Assembly (NCBI RefSeq): GCF_000372445.1
Contig: NZ_AQUY01000001.1
Coordinates: forward strand, 155,157-219,156
Direction of reading: 5' to 3'
Source of the DNA: Corynebacterium ulceribovis DSM 45146
GTDB taxonomy: Bacteria > Actinomycetota > Actinomycetes > Mycobacteriales > Mycobacteriaceae
Length of the DNA stretch: 64,000 nt
Positions 1 to 7,613 of the stretch are shown piece after piece. The notes under the pieces were generated by a model. It worked only from the letters and a program-made list of their open reading frames with translations, was not told the DNA's origin and did no database searches. Positions within the stretch are counted from its first letter, which is position 1. The number at the start of each line of letters is the position of its first letter. Both the position numbers and the translations under genes were made by a program.

Positions 1-761
1 TGGTGCAGCAGCTGCTTCGTGTTCACCTTCGCGGGGGCATCCGCGGTCGACAGCGTGCCGGCACCGAGATTCACCAGACCGTCGCCAAGCGGGAAAATCC
101 AGCCGTAGCCAGGCAGCGGAGTCCCCGTGTCGTCGTGGAGTTCAAGGCGGGAGTAAATCCATGGGGCATCGGCGTGCGGGGAAGTGCAGTAGCTGCGCGC
201 GGCGGTGCCATAGACGTGGTCGCGGTGCCAGGTGCGGCCGAGGGTTTTGCCGATGGGGGAGCGCACCCCGTCGGCGACCAGCAACCAGCGGCAACGGATA
301 GGCGCAGCGCTGCGGAAATGCACGGTGACGCCCTCATCGTCCGCGGTGACCTCGGCGATGTCGGCGACGCGGAATGTGGCCCCGGCGGTGATGGCAGTTT
401 GACGCACCGTGTCATCGAAAGCGGTGCGGGGGCTAGCAGTGCCCTCAGAGGGGAAGCGGCCCCGCGGCCATGGGGCGGTGATGGCGCCGCCGAAGCCGGA
501 CAGTTTGAGGCCCTGCGACTGCGGCGGGTGGCCTGGCAAGTCGGTGCGGCGCAGTCCCATGGCGGCCAGTTCGCGGATAGCGCGCGGTGTCAGGCCGTCT
601 CCGCACGTTTTATCCCGCGGAAAGTCCTGCTTATCGACGAGCAGCGTGGCGAACCCGACGGTAGCGGCGTGGAATGCGGCGGCGCTACCAGCGGGGCCCG
701 CACCGACAACGATGACGTCAAAATCGGGGCCGTGATTAGGGGACACAGGTCGTGCACTCAT
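1..761 (-). CDS. Geranylgeranyl reductase family FAD-dependent oxidoreductase (MenJ-like), 3' end cut by window
   Basis: About 253 codons are visible before the gene runs off the window edge. The start is the ATG whose complement lies at 759-761. Close to the N-terminus the protein carries a Rossmann FAD-binding motif, VVGAGPAGSAAA, followed by FPRDKTCGDGLTPRA, a stretch typical of the geranylgeranyl reductase/halogenase-like flavoproteins. Family members saturate isoprenoid double bonds. In Mycobacterium the relative MenJ partly reduces the menaquinone side chain, and corynebacteria carry dihydro-menaquinones. It is divergent from a polyprenyl diphosphate synthase across 162 bp, which supports a role in quinone side-chain processing; the exact substrate is inference. 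The C-terminal part is not visible. Confidence 0.85.
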   Translation of the reverse strand, partial: MSARPVSPNHGPDFDVIVVGAGPAGSAAAFHAATVGFATLLVDKQDFPRDKTCGDGLTPRAIRELAAMGLRRTDLPGHPPQSQGLKLSGFGGAITAPWPRGRFPSEGTASPRTAFDDTVRQTAITAGATFRVADIAEVTADDEGVTVHFRSAAPIRCRWLLVADGVRSPIGKTLGRTWHRDHVYGTAARSYCTSPHADAPWIYSRLELHDDTGTPLPGYGWIFPLGDGLVNLGAGTLSTADAPAKVNTKQLLH

Positions 762-923
762 GGCTCTATATTGTCCCAGGCTGCGGCGGTGGGGATCCGC
801 GTGGGGGTGTTGGCGGTTATTTGCGGTATCTTTGTCAAAGGAATTGCTTGTGGCGCGTATGTCGCGGTCGGTGCGACGTGCGCGGGAATTCGCCCACCGA
901 CACGAACGATCGAGGTTAAACGC

Positions 924-1961
924 ATGCCATCTGGTGACGGTTCGCCCGCCAACAAAACGCCGGAAGCCGGACAATTGTTGGCTTTTGAGCTTGGCGACGA
1001 AGCTCTAGAAGCAGAAATTTTGGCTGGCATGCAGGCCAGTGAAGTCCAACTGATGGCCGAGCTGAGCAAGGGCGCCGACTTTCTGGTCGACAAAATCAGC
1101 CATCTGGCGAAGGCCGGCGGGAAGCGCTTCCGCCCGATGTACTCCTTGATCGCGGCGCAGTTCGGCGACAATCCGCAGAGCAAGGATGTGATTCGGTCGG
1201 CGGTGGTGGTGGAGCTGACGCACCTAGCGACGCTGTACCACGATGACGTCATGGATGAGGCGGACATGCGCCGCGGCGTGGAGTCGGCGAACGCTCGGTG
1301 GGATAACTCGGTCGCTATTTTGGCGGGTGACTACATTTTCTCGGTGTGCTCAGCGATGCTGTCTGGCCTGGGCAGTTACACGCTGGACCATTTCGCGACG
1401 ACCTTTGGTGATTTGGTGACCGGCCAGATGCGCGAGACGTTGGGCGCGCCGGAGGGCACGGACCCGGTTGACCATTACATGCAGGTCATTCGTGAGAAAA
1501 CTGGTGTGCTGATTTCCACTGCTGGCCGTTTGGGTGCGTACCATGCGGGCGCGCCAGCGGAGTACGTGGAGGCGCTGTCGAATTACGGCATGTGCGTCGG
1601 GTTGGTGTTCCAGATTGTCGACGACATGATCGATATTTACTCCGACATGGATGAGTCGGGGAAGACGCCGGGCACGGATTTGCGCGAAGGTGTGTTCACT
1701 TTGCCGGTGCTGTTGGCGATGCGCCAGCAGGATGAGGTCGGTGCGCGGCTGCGGGAGATGCTCACGGGGCCGCTGGAGACTGACGCTGAGGTTGAGGAGG
1801 CCTTGGAGCTGCTGGCTCGTTCTGAGGGACGTGAGCTGTGCCTGGGTATGGTGCGTCAGTTGCTGGAGGATGCGAAGAGTGAGTTGGCGGTGCTGCCGGA
1901 TGGTGCGGCGAAGAACGCGCTGCGTAACTTGACGGAGTACACCACCCGCCGCGTCGGTTAA
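924..1961 (+). CDS. Polyprenyl diphosphate synthase (long-chain, probably for menaquinone)
   Basis: The predicted protein has 345 residues from the ATG at 924. The frame stays open upstream to the window start, but that part is antisense to the reductase gene and is rejected. Family landmarks are GGKRFRP (65-71), the first aspartate-rich motif DDVMD (107-111) and the second DDMID (233-237). These bind Mg2+ and the allylic and homoallylic diphosphates during trans-prenyl chain elongation. Length and motifs fit the heptaprenyl/octaprenyl/nonaprenyl synthase class. The divergent FAD reductase suggests that the product feeds menaquinone. Chain length cannot be read from sequence alone, so no symbol is assigned. 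Confidence 0.93.
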   Translation: MPSGDGSPANKTPEAGQLLAFELGDEALEAEILAGMQASEVQLMAELSKGADFLVDKISHLAKAGGKRFRPMYSLIAAQFGDNPQSKDVIRSAVVVELTHLATLYHDDVMDEADMRRGVESANARWDNSVAILAGDYIFSVCSAMLSGLGSYTLDHFATTFGDLVTGQMRETLGAPEGTDPVDHYMQVIREKTGVLISTAGRLGAYHAGAPAEYVEALSNYGMCVGLVFQIVDDMIDIYSDMDESGKTPGTDLREGVFTLPVLLAMRQQDEVGARLREMLTGPLETDAEVEEALELLARSEGRELCLGMVRQLLEDAKSELAVLPDGAAKNALRNLTEYTTRRVG

Positions 1962-2052
1962 GGGCCTGCCCCTGATTTCCTACCGTGACCTGCTGATTTG
2001 CCAATAGCTACACGGTTGTTGGTAATGTATTAAACCGCGCTGCAAAGCGTAA

Positions 2053-2134
2053 GCCAGATTGCCCGAGCGGCCAAAGGGAGCGGACTGTAAATCCGCCGGC
2101 TCAGCCTTCATTGGTTCAAATCCAATATCTGGCA
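2053..2134 (+). tRNA. tRNA-Tyr (GTA)
   Basis: An 82-nt class II tRNA. Acceptor strands GCCAGAT (2053-2059) and ATCTGGC (2127-2133) pair fully, the anticodon loop reads ctGTAaa, a long variable arm follows, and the T-arm GGTTCAAATCC is normal. No CCA is encoded. Confidence 0.95.
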
Positions 2135-2141
2135 CAAATCA

Positions 2142-2171
2142 CCCGGCACCATTATGGTGTCGGGTTTTTTG
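2142..2171 (+). terminator. Rho-independent terminator after tRNA-Tyr
   Basis: CCCGGCACC pairs with GGTGTCGGG (one G-T pair) around an ATTAT loop and is followed by TTTTTT. Confidence 0.85.
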
Positions 2172-2182
2172 TTTCCCTTTTT

Positions 2183-2193
2183 GCTTGTTGACG
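2183..2193 (+). repeat. GCTTRTTGACG dispersed motif (G form)
   Basis: GCTTGTTGACG followed by TTTATTA, immediately behind the tRNA-Tyr terminator. Confidence 0.7.
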
Positions 2194-2314
2194 TTTATTA
2201 GCTACGGGTATTAGCTACGCGCTCTTTCTGGGGGCTCTTGCCTAGTTCCTGCCAGCTCTGATGCCCTGGTTCGCTCGTGCTGACACTCGTATGTGATTGC
2301 GCGGGTGCACAAGG

Positions 2315-2383
2315 GATCACTTTCGCACTGCCAATGCTCACGATCGCTGTCAAAAGTCAGGTGTATGGCAGTGCGAAAGTGAC
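2315..2383 (-). repeat. 69-bp palindromic element P1
   Basis: Left arm GATCACTTTCGCACTGCCA, right arm TGGCAGTGCGAAAGTGAC. The arms pair over about 17 bp around a loop of some 32 nt. The GATC end marks polarity; this copy lies in minus orientation. Confidence 0.9.
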
Positions 2384-2509
2384 AACCAGACAACGTTTGC
2401 CGGTTTCGCAAGCAAAAGGTGTTGTAAAAGCGCATTTATGCCTTCGGCGGGCGCTAACTACCCTGCCGGATCGTCAAATGGCGCCGATTAGCGTTGCCGG
2501 ATCGCTCAA

Positions 2510-2579
2510 GATCACTTTCGCACTGCCAACAGTCGTGAACAATGCGGAATCGCGGGTTATTGGCAGTGCGAAAGTGATC
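2510..2579. repeat. 70-bp palindromic element P2
   Basis: Same arms as P1, but both ends carry GATC, so the perfect stem is 19 bp. It lies 195 bp after P1 with a different loop. Confidence 0.9.
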
Positions 2580-2653
2580 CGTGAGCGAAACAGTCCCGTG
2601 AATCGACTGATTTCAGGAGATTTACTCCTCGTGGGACCGAGAGCTAGGGCCTG

Positions 2654-2733
2654 AGGTTCCCGTGGAGTGCTTGACGGCGCTCTGACCGTCTTACAAAAAG
2701 CTTTACTGACGGCCGCGAACGCGGCCGGCCTTT
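2654..2733 (-). repeat. 80-bp GC-rich element, copy A
   Basis: Read on the minus strand it begins AAAGGCCGGCCGCGTTCGCG, continues CCGTCAGTAA and CTTTTTG, and ends CACTCCACGGGAACC. The GGCCGCG/CGCGGCC hairpin followed by GGCCTTT looks like a terminator pointing to the plus strand here. Related copies lie at 7448 and 11542. Confidence 0.8.
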
Positions 2734-2841
2734 AATTGCGGGACAGAGGCACGCTGGGTTGACGTTGCGCCCCCGTTGCCTGGTCCCACTTTGGCGGGAG
2801 TTCGGCTTTTGGTGCGCGAATGCAGCTGGCAGAACGCTCAA

Positions 2842-2910
2842 GATCACTTTCGCACTGCCAATAAGCGCGAACGCTGCCAAAAATCAGGTGTATGGCAGTG
2901 CGAAAGTGAC
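2842..2910 (-). repeat. 69-bp palindromic element P3
   Basis: Same arms and polarity as P1. The 50 bp after its right arm repeat the sequence after P1, so this stretch is a duplicate of the P1 unit. Confidence 0.9.
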
Positions 2911-3015
2911 AACCAGACATCATCTGCCGGTTTCGCAAGCAAAGGTGTTGTAAAAGCGCATATGCGTCTTGGGTGAGCACCAAATAACGCCAAATGCCCT
3001 TGCTGGATCGCCAAA

Positions 3016-3084
3016 GATCACTTTCGCACTGCCAACACTCACGATCGCTGTCAAAAGTCAGGTGTATGGCAGTGCGAAAGTGAC
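3016..3084 (-). repeat. 69-bp palindromic element P4
   Basis: Its loop is nearly identical to that of P1. Read on the minus strand, P4-P3-80-bp element has the same order as P5-P6-element and P7-P8-element further along. Confidence 0.9.
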
Positions 3085-3169
3085 GGCCCGACGAAAGCCC
3101 CACCACAGCGAAAGTTTCACCACGACGGAAGCGATGTCGCGTCAACCTAGCGCCCGACGGCTGCATAAA

Positions 3170-3180
3170 CGTCAATAAGC
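3170..3180 (-). repeat. GCTTATTGACG dispersed motif
   Basis: CGTCAATAAGC on the plus strand, preceded by AAA, 86 bp outside P4. Confidence 0.7.
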
Positions 3181-3222
3181 CGCGTTCGCGGCCGAAATAC
3201 CCCAGCCCCGGTAACGGCCAAG

Positions 3223-3281
3223 CCACCGCACCGCCCACCGCACCGCCCACCGCACCGCCCACCGTCCACCGCACTGCCCAG
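3223..3281 (+). repeat. 12-bp tandem repeat (CACCGCACCGCC)
   Basis: Three exact or near-exact copies of CACCGCACCGCC are followed by degenerate CACCGTCCACCGCACTGCC. It is non-coding and a plausible length-variable microsatellite. Confidence 0.75.
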
Positions 3282-3467
3282 CCCAGCAAAGCGCACCACC
3301 TTGCCGACCTCCATGAGCACCAGGGCGCATCTCAGTGCACATAAGGCGCATAGAACTGGCTCAATTGCCCTTCCTACCAGCGGATTTGTGTTGTTCGTAT
3401 GAATCGGGTTAATCTTTCCAAGGCTTCACAGAGAGCAGCGAGACAAAAGCTGTACGAAGTGAAACTG

Positions 3468-3540
3468 GCCCCCTTAGCTCAGTCGGCAGAGCGTTTCCAT
3501 GGTAAGGAAAAGGTCGACAGTTCGATTCTGTCAGGGGGCT
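3468..3540 (+). tRNA. tRNA-Thr (GGT)
   Basis: 73 nt. Acceptor GCCCCCT/AGGGGGC, D-loop AGCTCAGTCGGCAGAGC, anticodon loop atGGTaa between TTTCC and GGAAA, and T-loop TTCGATT. Confidence 0.95.
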
Positions 3541-3598
3541 CTGTTGTTTGTTAGGCACGGCCGCCGGTCGACGGTTGTCGGCCGAGCAGAGAACGTGC

Positions 3599-3672
3599 GG
3601 CGATGTAGCTCAGTTGGTGAGAGCGCACGACTCATAATCGTGAGGTCGAGAGTTCGAATCTCTCCATCGCTA
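3599..3672 (+). tRNA. tRNA-Met (CAT), elongator type
   Basis: Acceptor GGCGATG pairs with CATCGCT (one G-T pair at the end). The anticodon loop reads ctCATaa and the T-arm AGAGTTCGAATCTCT. The plain first pair lacks the initiator C-A mismatch, so this is read as elongator Met. It lies 58 bp after tRNA-Thr. Confidence 0.92.
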
Positions 3673-3815
3673 CTGGAAACGGCAGCCGTATTCGGTTCAC
3701 CCGATGCGGCTGTTTTTGTTTTCCACCCGTGGGTGCCCTCCGGCCACGGAACACCCAATTTCACCATTCCGGCCCAACGGCTGGTAGTGTGAGAAGTCGC
3801 TGTAACGCAGCGCAT

Positions 3816-3888
<73 letters not shown>

Positions 3889-3928
3889 CAATTTCATCTA
3901 GCGCCTGTACGTGGACTTGAGGAGAGAA

Positions 3929-4255
3929 GTGGCCGACGAAAAAGACACTGGTTCGAGCGAGAAGCTCTCCGGCGCCGCACGCCCATCCGGCAAGCGCCAG
4001 GTCACCGGTGAAACGACCGCCACCAGCACCAAAACCGTCGAGAAGCGCAAAAAGGCTGCCGCGGACAAGAAAACTAACCCACTGTCGTTCTTCGCGCAGG
4101 TGTGGCAGGAAATCCGCAAAGTTATTTGGCCAACCGGCAAGCAAATGGTGCAGTACACCATCATTGTCCTGCTGTTCCTCATCCTCGTGACGGCACTGGT
4201 TTTCGGCGTCGACTGGGCCGCCAGCTGGGGCATTGACCAAATCCTTATCGGTTAA
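3929..4255 (+). CDS. secE: Preprotein translocase subunit SecE
   Basis: 108 residues. I prefer the GTG at 3929, preceded by AGGAGAGAA, over the in-frame GTG at 3911, because it places the ribosome-binding site correctly. The first 60 residues are charged and probably cytoplasmic. Then FFAQVWQEIRKVIWPTGKQM, the conserved amphipathic SecE segment, precedes a single hydrophobic helix (VQYTIIVLLFLILVTALVFG). SecE clamps SecY in the protein-export channel. Position between tRNA-Trp and nusG is the conserved arrangement. Confidence 0.95.
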   Translation: MADEKDTGSSEKLSGAARPSGKRQVTGETTATSTKTVEKRKKAAADKKTNPLSFFAQVWQEIRKVIWPTGKQMVQYTIIVLLFLILVTALVFGVDWAASWGIDQILIG

Positions 4256-4292
4256 GGTAAGCTAGTCGCCAGACTAAAAAGTTGCGTACTGT

Positions 4293-4332
4293 ATCCCGCC
4301 ACCTCAAGCAGGTAGGCGGGATAAATTTTGTT
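4293..4332 (+). terminator. Hairpin with T-rich tail between secE and nusG
   Basis: ATCCCGCC-ACCT pairs with AGGT-A-GGCGGGAT and is followed by AAATTTTGTTTT. It could terminate or attenuate secE transcription before nusG. Confidence 0.6.
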
Positions 4333-4360
4333 TTAGAGCTTTTCGACGAAGGGATCCCGA

Positions 4361-5287
4361 ATGAACGACCCACAGTTCTCCGATGCTCCAGAGGCACAGG
4401 GCGACAATCCGCAGCCACAGACCGCGGAAATCACCGACGCTCCTGAAGACGGCGATGTGGCCGCAGAAGTTGCTGCCGAACAGGTTGTGACCGAAGAAGA
4501 AGCACAGGCGCAGGAAGCTGCAGAAGGCGCTGCGGACGCTGAGGCTGCCGCTCCAGCCGACGCCGGCGCTGCAACTGACGCAGCCGCTCCAGCTGACGCA
4601 GCGGCAGAAGCACCTGCGGAAGAGGTTGACCCAGACGCCGAGTACCGCAAGCGCCTGCGTGAATTCACCCGCGAGCTGCGTAAGCGCGACGGCAAGTGGT
4701 ACATCATCCAGAGCTACTCGGGTTACGAGAACAAGGTGAAGACCAACCTGGAGATGCGCGCCCAGACCATGGGCGTCGATGAATTCATCCACGAAGTGGT
4801 CGTCCCAATCGAGGAAGTCCGCGAAAACCGCGACGGCAAGAAGAAGATTGTTAAGCGCAAGCTGCTGCCGGGCTACGTCCTCGTCCGCATGGAGCTCAAC
4901 GACGCTTCTTGGTCCGTGGTGCGTGACACCCCAGGCGTGACTGCGTTCACCGGCCCATCGGCGCAGCCAACCCCAGTGCGCGTCGGCGAAGTTGCCAAGT
5001 TCCTGATGCCAAAGGTGCTGCCAGAAGAAGCAGCAGCCGAAGGCACCGACGCAGCAGACGTCTCCACCGCAGGTGTCGCACTGCCACCGACCGCCGAAGA
5101 GCCACAGGTCACCGTGGACTACGAAGTCGGTCAGTCGGTCACCATCCTCAAGGGCCCATTCGCATCGGTCACCGCGACCATCTCCGAAATCGATCCAACC
5201 ACCGGTCGCATCAGCGCCTTGGTGTCCATCTTCGGTCGCGACACCCCAGTGGAACTGTCCGCCGACGAAGTCACCTCGCTGGACTAG
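4361..5287 (+). CDS. nusG: Transcription termination/antitermination protein NusG
   Basis: 308 residues, clearly longer than the roughly 180-residue E. coli protein. The first 80 or so residues form an acidic alanine-rich extension with short Ala-Pro-Asp repeats. The NGN domain begins near KWYIIQSYSGYENKVKTNLE, which binds the RNA polymerase beta' clamp. The C-terminal KOW domain is recognisable from VGQSVTILKGPFASVTATIS. NusG stabilises elongating polymerase and contacts Rho or ribosomal S10. An insertion (residues about 210-245) between the two domains is rich in Ala/Glu. The gene follows secE and is ended by the hairpin at 5411. Confidence 0.96.
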   Translation: MNDPQFSDAPEAQGDNPQPQTAEITDAPEDGDVAAEVAAEQVVTEEEAQAQEAAEGAADAEAAAPADAGAATDAAAPADAAAEAPAEEVDPDAEYRKRLREFTRELRKRDGKWYIIQSYSGYENKVKTNLEMRAQTMGVDEFIHEVVVPIEEVRENRDGKKKIVKRKLLPGYVLVRMELNDASWSVVRDTPGVTAFTGPSAQPTPVRVGEVAKFLMPKVLPEEAAAEGTDAADVSTAGVALPPTAEEPQVTVDYEVGQSVTILKGPFASVTATISEIDPTTGRISALVSIFGRDTPVELSADEVTSLD

Positions 5288-5385
5288 TTTCCGTTGGTTG
5301 ACCACCGCGTGGTCAGCCACGTGGGCGACGCGGTCCGCTAGACAATCCGCTAGGCAAAGCCACTACGCGTTGCTCGGCAGGTAAA

Positions 5386-5396
5386 CGTCAATAAGC
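5386..5396 (-). repeat. GCTTATTGACG dispersed motif
   Basis: AAACGTCAATAAGC on the plus strand, 15 bp before the nusG terminator stem. Confidence 0.7.
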
Positions 5397-5410
5397 GGTT
5401 TGTTTTTCTT

Positions 5411-5456
5411 AACACCCAGCCGGTAGAGTCGTACTCTGCTGTCTGGGTGTTTTGCT
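5411..5456 (+). terminator. Terminator between nusG and rplK
   Basis: AACACCCAG and CTGGGTGTT enclose a second small stem (AGAGTCGTACTCT) and are followed by TTGCTTT. Confidence 0.75.
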
Positions 5457-5582
5457 TTGCGTAACGCACGCGCCACCCGCAGTGACCATCTAAACCATCC
5501 CCGGTGGCTGCAACCGCGGCATCCGGACGGGAAGCGTCGCCTCGGCTCGGCGCGCGGCCCGGTAACAAGGAAGTAGAGACTG

Positions 5583-6017
5583 ATGCCTCCAAAGAAGAAG
5601 AAGCTTTCAGCAATCATCAAGCTGCAGATCCAGGCAGGCGCTGCTAACCCAGCTCCTCCAGTTGGCCCGGCACTGGGTGCCCACGGCGTCAACATCATGG
5701 AATTCTGCAAGGCGTACAACGCTGCAACCGAATCGCAGCGCGGCAACGTCGTGCCAGTTGAAATTAGTGTCTACGAAGACCGCTCTTTCGACTTCAAGCT
5801 GAAGACCCCACCTGCTGCGAAGCTGCTGCTCAAGGCTGCTGGCCTGCAGAAGGGCTCCGGCGTGCCACACACCGATAAGGTCGGCACCGTTACTTGGGAA
5901 CAGTGCAAGGAAATCGCTGAGACCAAGAAGTCTGACCTGAACGCCAACGACATCGAAGCTGGCGCTGCGATTATCGCTGGTACCGCCCGCTCCATGGGCA
6001 TCGTCGTCGAGAAGTAA
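5583..6017 (+). CDS. rplK: 50S ribosomal protein L11
   Basis: 144 residues, the normal L11 length. It opens with a lysine-rich start and then [20 protein letters not shown], matching the conserved N-terminal domain that binds thiostrepton-type antibiotics and RelA-dependent signals. The C-terminal domain binds 23S rRNA at the GTPase-associated centre. The proline-rich N-terminal helix and the ending [15 protein letters not shown] are typical. A GTAACAAGGAAGTAGAG leader supplies the ribosome-binding site. It pairs with rplA as a two-gene unit. Confidence 0.98.
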   Translation: MPPKKKKLSAIIKLQIQAGAANPAPPVGPALGAHGVNIMEFCKAYNAATESQRGNVVPVEISVYEDRSFDFKLKTPPAAKLLLKAAGLQKGSGVPHTDKVGTVTWEQCKEIAETKKSDLNANDIEAGAAIIAGTARSMGIVVEK

Positions 6018-6125
6018 TCTCGGCGCGCGGTTGGTCGCTTGTTGCGGTCGGCTGCACCTTTCACCGTGGTAGGGCCCGCTTCGGCCCGCACAACCACAAC
6101 TCCAAACCCACAGATTGGACATCCA

Positions 6126-6830
6126 ATGAGCAAGAACTCCAAGGCATACAAGGCCGCTGCAGAACTGATCGACGAAGGTCGCATCTACAGCCCACTCGAG
6201 GCTGCCAAGTTGGTCAAGGAAACCTCCTCCAAGAACTACGACGCTTCCGTCGACGTTGCTATCCGCCTGGGCGTTGACCCACGTAAGGCTGACCAGCTGG
6301 TTCGCGGTACCGTCTCCCTGCCACACGGCACCGGTAAGACCGTCCGCGTCATCGTGTTCGCGGAAGGTCCGAAGGCGACCGAGGCTGAAGAAGCTGGCGC
6401 GGATGCCGTGGGCACCGCAGAGCTGATCGAGAAGATTCAGGGCGGCTGGCTCGACTTCGACGCTGCGATTGCAACCCCTGACCAGATGGCCAAGGTTGGT
6501 CGTATCGCACGTGTGCTGGGTCCACGTGGCCTGATGCCAAACCCTAAGACCGGTACCGTGACCACCGATGTTGCGAAGGCCGTCAACGAAATTAAGGGCG
6601 GTAAGATTTCCTTCCGCGTGGACAAGGCTTCGAACCTGCACGCAATGGTTGGTAAGGCGTCCTTCTCCGCTGAGCAGCTGGCTGAAAACTACGGCGCGCT
6701 GATTGACGAAATCAACCGTCTGAAGCCATCTTCCGCGAAGGGCAAGTACCTGAAGAAGATCACCCTGTCTTCGACCTCCGGCCCTGGCATCCCTGTCGAC
6801 GAGTCTGTCGAAAAGAACTGGACCGCGTAA
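6126..6830 (+). CDS. rplA: 50S ribosomal protein L1
   Basis: 234 residues from the ATG at 6126. The frame stays open to 6039, but the extension is not conserved in L1 and carries no good ribosome-binding site. The core signature [20 protein letters not shown] is present, followed by [13 protein letters not shown]1 binds the 23S L1 stalk and helps deacylated tRNA leave the E site; in many bacteria it also represses its own L11-L1 mRNA. It is the last gene before a terminator at 6995. Confidence 0.98.
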   Translation: MSKNSKAYKAAAELIDEGRIYSPLEAAKLVKETSSKNYDASVDVAIRLGVDPRKADQLVRGTVSLPHGTGKTVRVIVFAEGPKATEAEEAGADAVGTAELIEKIQGGWLDFDAAIATPDQMAKVGRIARVLGPRGLMPNPKTGTVTTDVAKAVNEIKGGKISFRVDKASNLHAMVGKASFSAEQLAENYGALIDEINRLKPSSAKGKYLKKITLSSTSGPGIPVDESVEKNWTA

Positions 6831-6851
6831 GGTTCTGCTTGCACCTGCTTT

Positions 6852-6985
6852 GAGGGCTGCCTTAGGGCGGCTCCTAATGCGGCTGTGAGGGCTGTCTTAG
6901 CTCGGCCCTTAATGCTGCTGTGAGGGCTCCCGTGTGAGTGCTTCTGTGTGGGTGCCTCCATGTGGGCGCTTCCGTATGAGTGCCC
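6852..6985 (+). repeat. 35-bp imperfect tandem repeat followed by short degenerate repeats
   Basis: TGAGGGCTG-CTTAG-CGGC-C-TAATGC-GCTG occurs twice with a partial third copy. Then four rough copies of a 14-bp TGTGRGTGCYTCC-like unit run up to the terminator. No coding function is evident. Confidence 0.65.
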
Positions 6986-6994
6986 TCGCGCTTT

Positions 6995-7022
6995 GACCCT
7001 GCCTTTTGGCAGGGTCTTTTTG
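6995..7022 (+). terminator. Rho-independent terminator of rplK-rplA
   Basis: GACCCTGCC-TTTT-GGCAGGGTC followed by TTTTTG; a textbook hairpin. Confidence 0.93.
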
Positions 7023-7032
7023 CTTATTGACG
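7022..7032 (+). repeat. GCTTATTGACG dispersed motif
   Basis: It abuts the rplA terminator T-tract and is followed by TTTATAAGC, 37 bp before palindrome P5. Confidence 0.7.
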
Positions 7033-7068
7033 TTTATAAGCCGATTTTCGGGTGCTTTTTGTCTGGTC

Positions 7069-7137
7069 GTCACTTTCGCACTGCCATGCGCGGGACTTTT
7101 GTCAGGAATCGTGAGGGTTGGCAGTGCGAAAGTGATC
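7069..7137 (+). repeat. 69-bp palindromic element P5
   Basis: Arms GTCACTTTCGCACTGCCA and TTGGCAGTGCGAAAGTGATC; plus orientation with the GATC end on the right. Confidence 0.9.
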
Positions 7138-7262
7138 TGGGGGTCAAGCAGGGCTTTGGCGCTCAGTTTGAACGTTCAGACAAGTCTTTTGCGCTTATAC
7201 AGAGCTTTTCGCGATGCTTGTCACTCAAAACAGAGCCCCAAAAAACGATCTTCTGCGCGTGC

Positions 7263-7331
7263 GTCACTTTCGCACTGCCAAAGGACCGAAGTTGGAAGCT
7301 TTTCGTCAGTGTTGGCAGTGCGAAAGTGATC
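7263..7331 (+). repeat. 69-bp palindromic element P6
   Basis: Arms identical to P5 with an unrelated loop, starting 194 bp after the start of P5. Confidence 0.9.
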
Positions 7332-7447
7332 ACGGAAGCTATCTCGGGACTCCACCAGCGACGTGAACGGCTCGGCCCCGGCGCTACTCGAAAATTGATG
7401 TCGGAAAGCGGGGGAGTGACGCCGGGTAGCCACTACGCAAACCCAAA

Positions 7448-7528
7448 AGAAAGGCCGGCCGCGAATGCGGCCGTCAGTAAACCTTTTGGAGGGCGGTATT
7501 CACGACGTCAGGCACTCCACGGGAGTCT
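7448..7528 (+). repeat. 80-bp GC-rich element, copy B
   Basis: AAAGGCCGGCCGCGAATGCGG then CCGTCAGTAAACCTTTTGG, ending CACTCCACGGGAGTC. The loop base change (GAAT for GTTC) keeps the hairpin. Confidence 0.8.
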
Positions 7529-7613
7529 CTGATGTTGGTTAGGCTGTCTTACATTCGGTGAGGATAGCCTGTACTTGCTGGTCAGAGGCTATTTCTATGG
7601 CCATAATGGAATT

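Larger units (their letters stand above)
2172..3467. other. Gene-free repeat-rich region
   Basis: About 1.3 kb with no credible gene. It holds four 69-70-bp palindromes, one 80-bp GC-rich element, two copies of the 11-mer GCTTRTTGACG, a direct duplication (2357-2434 resembles 2884-2960) and a 12-bp tandem repeat. Short open frames here read straight through the palindromes and are not believed. Confidence 0.8.

Noticed and set aside
3..923. Open frame upstream of the polyprenyl synthase start
   Set aside because: It is antisense to the reductase gene and adds 307 residues with no family similarity.
2315..3084. CRISPR array
   Set aside because: The repeated units are themselves long palindromes with irregular spacing and no uniform spacers; no cas genes.
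2732..3289. 185-codon minus-strand open frame
   Set aside because: Made of palindrome and microsatellite sequence; Gly-Gly-Ala-Val repeats come from the 12-bp array.
6948..7532. 194-codon plus-strand open frame
   Set aside because: Reads through a terminator, two palindromes and the 80-bp element.
7548..7570. DtxR box before the P-type ATPase (TTAGGCTGTCTTACATTCG)
   Set aside because: Only about 10 of 19 positions match; below what I would call a site.
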